IMG/VR virus record: IMGVR_UViG_3300038954_000663
Location: 1-28,133 of that record
Source: a virus
Length of the DNA stretch: 28,133 bases
Direction: 5' to 3' (one strand)
Each line of letters begins with the position of its first letter. Within the stretch, counting starts at the first letter, position 1. The position numbers were made by a program, and so were the translations under genes. The notes beneath the pieces are model-generated. The model searched no databases. It was given only the letters and a program-made list of their open reading frames with translations, and was not told the origin of the DNA. Below, piece after piece: positions 23,768 through 28,133 of this stretch.

Positions 23768-24092
23768 TTTTGCAATCCTCATAGTTATTTTGCAATTCTA
23801 ACCAATATTTTGACTCAATTTCAAATATTTTTTCTAATTCTTGGGATCTATCAATATTTATAGAACTTCCTTTTAGTATATCTGTTATAACATCTCTTTT
23901 CAATAACGATATATCTCCGAGACTGCGTGAATATAAGTGACATTCCATTATAAAATCACTTATTTTTTCTAATAATACCTTTTTGGGTGTTTTACAATCA
24001 CTTTTTGCTGTTCGGAATAATTTCTGTTCCAAAAAACCGGAAACAGTACTAAAACCAATTTTTAGTAAAATATTTAATAATAATCTTTTCAT
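23757..24092 (-). CDS. Hypothetical protein, first gene after the packaging-region promoter (about 111 aa)
   Basis: The family is not recognised. The internal ATG at 24092 (MKRLLLNILLKIGFSTV) fits better than the TTG at 24203, which would lie inside the terminator of the operon upstream. The N-terminus is hydrophobic and may be a short amphipathic or membrane-associated helix. The rest is helical (LLEKISDFIMECHLYSRSL, SQELEKIFEIESKYWLELQNNYED). No ribosome site is visible, and a promoter ends only about 10 bases upstream, so the transcript may be nearly leaderless. Confidence 0.45.
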   Translation of the reverse strand: MKRLLLNILLKIGFSTVSGFLEQKLFRTAKSDCKTPKKVLLEKISDFIMECHLYSRSLGDISLLKRDVITDILKGSSINIDRSQELEKIFEIESKYWLELQNNYEDCKNDI

Positions 24093-24102
24093 AACATTAT
24101 AT

Positions 24103-24130
24103 AATATAATAATATTTTTCTTTTTGTCAA
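24103..24130 (-). promoter_or_regulatory. Sigma70-type promoter for the HNH-methylase-terminase operon
   Basis: TTGACA at 24130-24125 is a perfect -35 box. TATATT at 16-bp spacing (24108-24103) or TATTAT at 18 bp supplies the -10. It begins just after the T-run of the terminator at 24163, the expected layout for separating two operons. Confidence 0.5.
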
Positions 24131-24162
24131 GCCAAAACCAGAGGGTTAGAAATGAACCGTAT

Positions 24163-24228
24163 AAAAAACCACCGATAGAAGAAGGAAAAACTACCGGTGG
24201 CAAGGATTCTTACTGATTAACGTAAGAA
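24163..24228 (-). terminator. Two tandem hairpins plus U-run ending the csf-like operon
   Basis: On the minus strand a 7-bp hairpin (arms 24228-24222 and 24213-24207) is followed by a 10-bp hairpin (CCACCGGTAG at 24200-24191 and CTATCGGTGG at 24178-24169, with one G-U pair and a 12-base loop), then six T residues (24168-24163). The second hairpin and T-run are a textbook intrinsic terminator 42 bases after the csf3-like stop. Confidence 0.8.
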
Positions 24229-24241
24229 AAATTTTATAATG

Positions 24242-24880
24242 TTAAATATTATAGTTTTCTAAAATTTCACAACTATTACAACGTTCTATTATGTTCCAAT
24301 AAGGCGGGCGCATTCTAACTCGTCTTATACCGGATTTTTTCGGTAAATAACGCATTGCTTTTCCATTTTTTACCAAAGAATAATCTTCATTTATTTCTTC
24401 TACTTCTATATCTCTTATTTTGCCAAAACCATATGCACGCTTTTTCCCTAAATACCTAATATGCTTTTTCAGTAATTTCCTTACTTCGGTTCCAGAACCA
24501 TTAGCATATGCTATCATTTTGTTACATAACTGCAATGTAATTGGTATATTGTGCTCTCTATATTTGCCTTGTTTTTTGTTAGGACTCCCTTTGCAATTGT
24601 CGATATATTTTTCACGTAATTTTTTCCTAATATATCGTATATCTTCATAAACCTTGCCTTCTGGGAATAAAGCCGAAGCTTTCCAGCCCCACTCACCACC
24701 TATGTGCCACTTTTTTAACGGTAATGGTATTTCAGTTGGTTCTTCATCCCTTGTTGGAGGTTCACATTTACAATAATAAAACGCTAACGCATATGCTAGA
24801 AGCGAATCTAAGTGTATAGGTTCTCTTTTATCATAGATTAATCCTTCACCATCTAAGTGAAATGTTACTTTCATTTTCAT
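24242..24880 (-). CDS. csf3: Csf3/Cas5-like RAMP protein of a type IV-like CRISPR module (212 aa)
   Basis: This resembles the type IV Cas5 (Csf3) family, which caps the 5' side of the guide RNA in the complex. Residues 3-29 read KVTFHLDGEGLIYD then PIHLDSLLAYAL; the PIHLDxLLA block is a hallmark of Csf3. IPLPLKKW (51-58) and GWKASAL (65-71) follow, then LGKKRAYGFGKI (144-155), the Gly-rich RAMP loop, and RPPYWN near the C-terminus (191-196). I choose ATG 24880, five bases after AGGTGG and with an ATGA overlap to the radical SAM stop; the GTG at 24889 is part of that site. It is the last gene of its operon, just before the tandem terminator. Confidence 0.72.
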   Translation of the reverse strand: MKMKVTFHLDGEGLIYDKREPIHLDSLLAYALAFYYCKCEPPTRDEEPTEIPLPLKKWHIGGEWGWKASALFPEGKVYEDIRYIRKKLREKYIDNCKGSPNKKQGKYREHNIPITLQLCNKMIAYANGSGTEVRKLLKKHIRYLGKKRAYGFGKIRDIEVEEINEDYSLVKNGKAMRYLPKKSGIRRVRMRPPYWNIIERCNSCEILENYNI

Positions 24881-26157
24881 TTTTTCCACCTTTCATTAAT
24901 GTATCCTGTTGCTTTCGAAAATAAATAATTTTCATTCGCATGTGCTAAATCCATGCTTTCTTGAAAAGATTTTTTCCCTGACAAACCATATAAATATAAC
25001 CCCTTTCTATAAAACCTTTTATGCCATTTTTTTATTATGTTATATAATTCATTATTAAACTTTATCTTTTTTCCACCAATCGGTGTACAAGGTAATGGTA
25101 CAAAATGAGTCCACTTTATTTCTATATATATCTTACCAATATAACGTTCTATTAAATTGGCAAAATCTAAAAAATCGTCGCGGGTATCCCAAGGATAACC
25201 ATATATCAGGAATAATCTAACATTTTTATATCCTTCTTTTATTAAATATTCAAAAAAGTTTTTTATTTGTTTTTTATTGAGCTTTTTATTTATTTTACAT
25301 CTAGTTTTATCGGTTAAACCGTCTATACCAACACGAATTAATTGATCCTTGCCAATTTCCAGTCCTTTTCGCAATATTTGGCTGATTCTATAACTACCTG
25401 TTGCCTGATTATAACTATTATTGTTACAATACTCCATTATCTCATTGTAATATTTATATGAAGCTTCATCAGGCGCAAATAAATGAATGCGATTACTTTT
25501 ACTCTTATCTGCTCTCATTATCGTTTTTAATACTGTTTTTTTATTCTTGTAACGATAAGGTACTGTGTTACCTAATTCACAAAAAGCACACCTATAGGGA
25601 CAACCTCTGGCAAGCTCAATATACCAACGGGAATTATTTGTATTAGGATGATTCAAATATGGAGGGTTTTCTGGAATAGGGTCTTCAATATTAAGTTTGG
25701 GAATTGATCCATTATAATTACTACAATTTATTGTTCCAGGAAGATTACTAAAATCATAATCTTTGTTTTTTATAAAACCCTTTACTGCATTATATATCCA
25801 CGTTTCACCGTCTCCTACACAAATATAATCAGCGAATGGGATTAGTGGTTTGGGGTTACAGTATGTTACGTGCCCCCCAATTATACGTATTCTTGCACGT
25901 TTAGGCATCTGAATCAATTTCCAATAATCTCTATAATAATGCACGCTAACTAATTCTAAATCATATCCCGTTTTCGCAGAATCATATGTTATAATATCAA
26001 CTTCAGCGCCCGCTTCTTCAGCCCAATGTTTAATATAATATGCACCTATACTTCCAATATTATCATAAGATGTGGGTTCAACTAAACACGCAGTTATCTT
26101 TTTATTGTTATCTTTTTTTTGTAATAGTTCTTTTACTATTTCTAATTGTAAACTCAA
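24877..26157 (-). CDS. Radical SAM enzyme with N-terminal B12-binding-like domain
   Basis: The motif ELARGCPYRCAFCELG contains CxxxCxxC, which binds the [4Fe-4S] cluster of radical SAM enzymes. Upstream is a Rossmann-like part with IIGGHVTYCNPKPLI and YICVGDGETW, matching the 'iGGph...D.vv.GEGE' pattern of cobalamin-binding radical SAM proteins, although the DxHxxG cobalt ligand motif is missing. Downstream IYGYPWDTRDDF and HFVPLPCTPIG are typical of the family. Members do methylations, methylthiolations and similar chemistry; the substrate here is unknown. I favour TTG 26157, which makes a TTGA overlap with the csf1-like stop (426 aa); a GTG at 26229 would add 24 basic residues without a ribosome site. 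It sits between csf1- and csf3-like genes. Confidence 0.85.
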   Translation of the reverse strand: MSLQLEIVKELLQKKDNNKKITACLVEPTSYDNIGSIGAYYIKHWAEEAGAEVDIITYDSAKTGYDLELVSVHYYRDYWKLIQMPKRARIRIIGGHVTYCNPKPLIPFADYICVGDGETWIYNAVKGFIKNKDYDFSNLPGTINCSNYNGSIPKLNIEDPIPENPPYLNHPNTNNSRWYIELARGCPYRCAFCELGNTVPYRYKNKKTVLKTIMRADKSKSNRIHLFAPDEASYKYYNEIMEYCNNNSYNQATGSYRISQILRKGLEIGKDQLIRVGIDGLTDKTRCKINKKLNKKQIKNFFEYLIKEGYKNVRLFLIYGYPWDTRDDFLDFANLIERYIGKIYIEIKWTHFVPLPCTPIGGKKIKFNNELYNIIKKWHKRFYRKGLYLYGLSGKKSFQESMDLAHANENYLFSKATGYINERWKK

Positions 26158-26831
26158 AAAAGTTCCATTTCTCTCTTTTTTGCTTTTTCTTCGGCTTTTA
26201 ATTCTTTTTGGCTTGGAAGCAAATAACACATAAATTGATACAATGGCGTGTTACAAATTGTTTTAGCCCAAGTTTTGAAATCGATCCATTTCTTCCAACC
26301 ATATTTTTTCATTATACTAATAGGACAATCTAATGTTTCTAAAATCGATCGACCAAGCCCCGCTCTAATTTCTTTGTTAAGTCTTTTCCAAATTGTCAAC
26401 ATTTTTTTGCGATTACTACAATCCACATCTAGCATTTCAAAGCGCCAAATTACAGAATCAGTATTAACATGAGATACTAAACTGCCATGTTTTTTATAAG
26501 TTGTAGTGGCATATCCAGACCAAATATCCGGATAATTTCCATCAATTACTATATCTCTAAGTTCTTGTCTTGTCAACTTTCTAAAACCATCTCTATCACA
26601 ATACCAACTGCTTTTTGTTTTTCGGTTCTTCAAGCAATGCCAGGCGTTTACACCAACTCGGTCGCTTGTTGGCGCTTGCATAAGATTTTCATTTGTAAAT
26701 GAACTTTTTACTAGTTTTTTACGGTTTACAGTTTCTGTCAACCGCCCCGTGAAGGCACAAATGCCTTCACGAGGTTTTTCTGGAAGCTCTGTCTTTTCGA
26801 TATGTGGTGCAATAAAATCAATTGGATGCAT
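26154..26831 (-). CDS. csf1: Csf1-like (type IV Cas8-like) protein (225 aa)
   Basis: The N-terminus contains GICAFTGRLTE (23-33), a CxxTG knuckle like the zinc-finger start of Csf1, with further Cys at 66 and 78. Later come YKKHGSLVSHVN (112-123), a KKH...vN block, and RAGLGRSILETL and PLYQFMCYLLPSQKE near the C-terminus, which resemble the type IV large-subunit family as I know it. Confidence depends partly on its location between csf2-like and csf3-like genes. In type IV complexes Csf1 binds the end of the filament near the guide 5' handle. ATG has GGAGG upstream and overlaps the csf2-like stop by 14 bases. The first 30 codons encode a 12-bp hairpin. Confidence 0.6.
   Translation of the reverse strand: MHPIDFIAPHIEKTELPEKPREGICAFTGRLTETVNRKKLVKSSFTNENLMQAPTSDRVGVNAWHCLKNRKTKSSWYCDRDGFRKLTRQELRDIVIDGNYPDIWSGYATTTYKKHGSLVSHVNTDSVIWRFEMLDVDCSNRKKMLTIWKRLNKEIRAGLGRSILETLDCPISIMKKYGWKKWIDFKTWAKTICNTPLYQFMCYLLPSQKELKAEEKAKKREMELF
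26745..26774. repeat. 12-bp inverted repeat with 6-base loop inside the csf1-like gene
   Basis: CCCCGTGAAGGC (26745-26756) and GCCTTCACGAGG (26763-26774) form a stem with nine perfect central pairs and one mismatch or wobble. On the minus-strand RNA it spans the codons for PREGICAFTGR. On the plus strand it is followed by GTTTTTC-like T residues, so it could act as an antisense intrinsic terminator. It is GC-rich compared with its surroundings. Confidence 0.45.
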
Positions 26832-28047
26832 CTAAACCTCCAATTTCTATCAAATAGTTACGAATTTTTTCTTTATTTTTTTCCAAGTAGTCTATATATA
26901 ACTTAGTACTTGGTAAATTGTTAAACTCAACTTGTACTTTACCAAAGCCACGTCTGTTAGATGCTCCGATATAGCCTTTCTTAGAAAGCTGTTTCAAAGC
27001 ATAACCCAAACATGATTTTTCTAAATCTGTAATATGTTCATCACAATCTATACCGCCTGTCAACTGTACACCTTCCTTTAAGCATTCTGTATTCGCAATC
27101 ATAGCATGGTTCTCACCGTCGCAATGTCCTTCATAATCATCTCGGCGTGTCAAGTATTGCCATTCTATTAATTCAGCTATTGACTTATTACCGTTATTCC
27201 ATTCTAGGCAATGTGGTTTATAATCTCCGAATTCAAGACGCCCTGGAATAACACGATTTCCCAAAGCCGTCCCAAGTAGCGATACCATAGGAATCATATT
27301 ACGCAATTCTACCATACCTTTCCCTTTTGTTGCACCGTTATTGCCGAGTTTTTTCCCGATTCCTTTAGCAGCTTTGCTATTATCTTCTAGAGCACCACCA
27401 CTATAAAGGGCATAATGTAACCATAATTCAACTTCTGGTTCTACTTTTCCGCTATCTATACCGAGCCTATCCAAATAATCAGTTGCCAAAATATCTCTTA
27501 TTTGCCCTCGCAATGCATTTCCAGCATAGAAAGGCAATTCAAGAACGTTGTTTTTATCTGTCAACACCGATTTTCTTCGAAAAAGTGTTGCGTTGCCGGC
27601 CTTTTGGTCGCTCCCGTGCGATAAGGGAGATAGGCAAGTGAATGTTATGCCAATATCGTATTCAGTTGGCTTAGGTGCTCTACCTAAATCGATATTATTT
27701 TCTGGTAATTCAATTTCAATTTCTCTCAATAAACCCAAAAATTCGGCTTTTTTTAGTGTGGCAAACATTGCACAAGCCTTAGGGTTCTGCCTAATCCACA
27801 ACAAAACCGAATGAGATTCTTCTTTAGATTGATGTTTCATGAAATCAATCCAATTTGTATCTTTTATTTCTGTTATATCTACATCCAATAATTTCATTAA
27901 AGTTTCAATAAATTTTGCGATATTTGGCTGGGAACTTGCCTGGATTATTCGATCCGAGTAGAAATCGGCAAATCCACGTTTGACCTTAATTTGTGATGCT
28001 TTTGCAATGTTAAATAACAATTGCATTACAACCTTAAAAGTTTTCAT
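26818..28047 (-). CDS. csf2: Csf2/Cas7-like RAMP backbone protein (409 aa)
   Basis: The RAMP part carries the three family blocks: CLSPLSHGS (138-146), LPFYAGNALRGQIRD (171-185) and GASNRRGFGKV (361-371, Gly-rich loop). This matches the Cas7 group of type III/IV complexes, and the neighbouring Csf3-like gene points to type IV. Such proteins polymerise along the guide RNA. About 120 residues at the N-terminus precede the RAMP part and are mostly helical, longer than usual Csf2 (roughly 330-350 aa). ATG 28047 has GGAG five bases upstream; an in-frame ATG at 28086 lies before that site. It overlaps the upstream ORF (ATGA) and the csf1-like gene. Confidence 0.75.
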   Translation of the reverse strand: MKTFKVVMQLLFNIAKASQIKVKRGFADFYSDRIIQASSQPNIAKFIETLMKLLDVDITEIKDTNWIDFMKHQSKEESHSVLLWIRQNPKACAMFATLKKAEFLGLLREIEIELPENNIDLGRAPKPTEYDIGITFTCLSPLSHGSDQKAGNATLFRRKSVLTDKNNVLELPFYAGNALRGQIRDILATDYLDRLGIDSGKVEPEVELWLHYALYSGGALEDNSKAAKGIGKKLGNNGATKGKGMVELRNMIPMVSLLGTALGNRVIPGRLEFGDYKPHCLEWNNGNKSIAELIEWQYLTRRDDYEGHCDGENHAMIANTECLKEGVQLTGGIDCDEHITDLEKSCLGYALKQLSKKGYIGASNRRGFGKVQVEFNNLPSTKLYIDYLEKNKEKIRNYLIEIGGLDASN

Positions 28048-28133
28048 TTTTTCTCCTTTCGTAGCCTGCAACGCCTTATTTTGCAAGCTGTTTTTGTTCT
28101 ATCTTTTGGTATTTTATATTGCAATACCATTTT
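28044..28133 (-). CDS. Partial upstream ORF coupled to the csf2-like gene
   Basis: A frame open from the window edge ends in TGA at 28046-28044, forming an ATGA overlap with the csf2-like start. The visible end is short and very basic (PKDRTKTACKIRRCRLRKEKK). The last codons carry the csf2 ribosome site. It may be the C-terminus of a preceding operon gene, or a short leader peptide if the ATG at 28130 is its start. No family can be assigned. Confidence 0.4.
   Translation of the reverse strand, partial: KMVLQYKIPKDRTKTACKIRRCRLRKEKK

Noticed and set aside
24093-24203. TTG start at 24203 for the gene ending at 23757.
   Set aside because: It would place the start inside the terminator hairpin and put the promoter inside the coding region; ATG 24092 is preferred.
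26818-28047. Reading the RAMP protein as type III Csm3/Cmr4.
   Set aside because: No Cas10, Csm or Cmr partner is seen, while the neighbouring gene has the Csf3-type PIHLDxLLA block; type IV-like fits better, though a type III origin of the protein is not excluded.
24163-28133. Search by eye for a CRISPR array near the csf-like genes.
   Set aside because: No set of regularly spaced direct repeats is present; only single hairpins were found.

Overview
This window is part of a tailed (siphovirus-type) phage or prophage genome. Every gene I can support lies on the minus strand, so transcription runs from base 28133 down to base 1. The DNA is AT-rich and densely packed, and most neighbouring genes overlap by 4-14 bases (ATGA, GTGA and TTGA junctions) with clear Shine-Dalgarno sequences. 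The head genes are Mu-like: a DUF935-type portal fused to a Mu gpF/SPP1 gp7 domain, a gpI-type protease with an internally started scaffold, and gp36-, gpG- and gp37-like connector/completion proteins. The tail is non-contractile: tube protein, frameshift chaperone pair, tape measure and tail tip, with no sheath. I see no integrase, transposase or repressor.

Host: six proteins carry Sec signal peptides, four of them with a likely cleavage junction of the A-Q, S-Q or T-Q type. That pattern, together with the Asp-Ser-rich beta repeats, is typical of the Fibrobacterota/Chlorobiota/Bacteroidota superphylum. Strong GGAGG-type ribosome sites and sigma70-like TTGACA promoters argue against a classical Bacteroidales host and suggest another lineage of that group. 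This is inference only.

Layout in transcription order. (1) 28133-24163: a tightly coupled operon of a partial ORF, a Cas7/Csf2-like RAMP protein, a Csf1-like protein, a B12-binding-type radical SAM enzyme and a Csf3/Cas5-like RAMP protein, closed by two hairpins and a U-run. This looks like a phage-borne type IV CRISPR-like ribonucleoprotein module with a radical SAM enzyme, and it is the most interesting content. (2) 24130-21466: a new promoter, two small unknown genes, an HNH nuclease, a 47-residue phage peptide, a DNA methyltransferase and a small unknown gene. (3) 21413-14161: small and large terminase, portal-MuF fusion, small membrane protein, protease/scaffold, decoration-like protein and major capsid protein. 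(4) 14164-9406: connector and tail-completion genes, tail tube and tail chaperones, interrupted by three genes for exported proteins. (5) 9406-3450: tape measure, distal tail protein, large tail-tip protein and a small decoration-like protein. (6) 3442-1269: an exported tail-fibre/adhesin-like beta-roll protein, two related small exported proteins and an XhlA-like holin accessory protein. (7) 1259-1: a well-formed promoter next to a perfect palindrome, two related small proteins, a zinc-ribbon protein and a GH108-type endolysin cut by the window edge.

Regions 2-7 form a standard packaging, head, tail and lysis programme. Region 1 is an accessory ribonucleoprotein module with its own terminator. 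No CRISPR array, Cas1/Cas2, Cas6 or DinG helicase is visible, so the source of any guide RNA is unknown.
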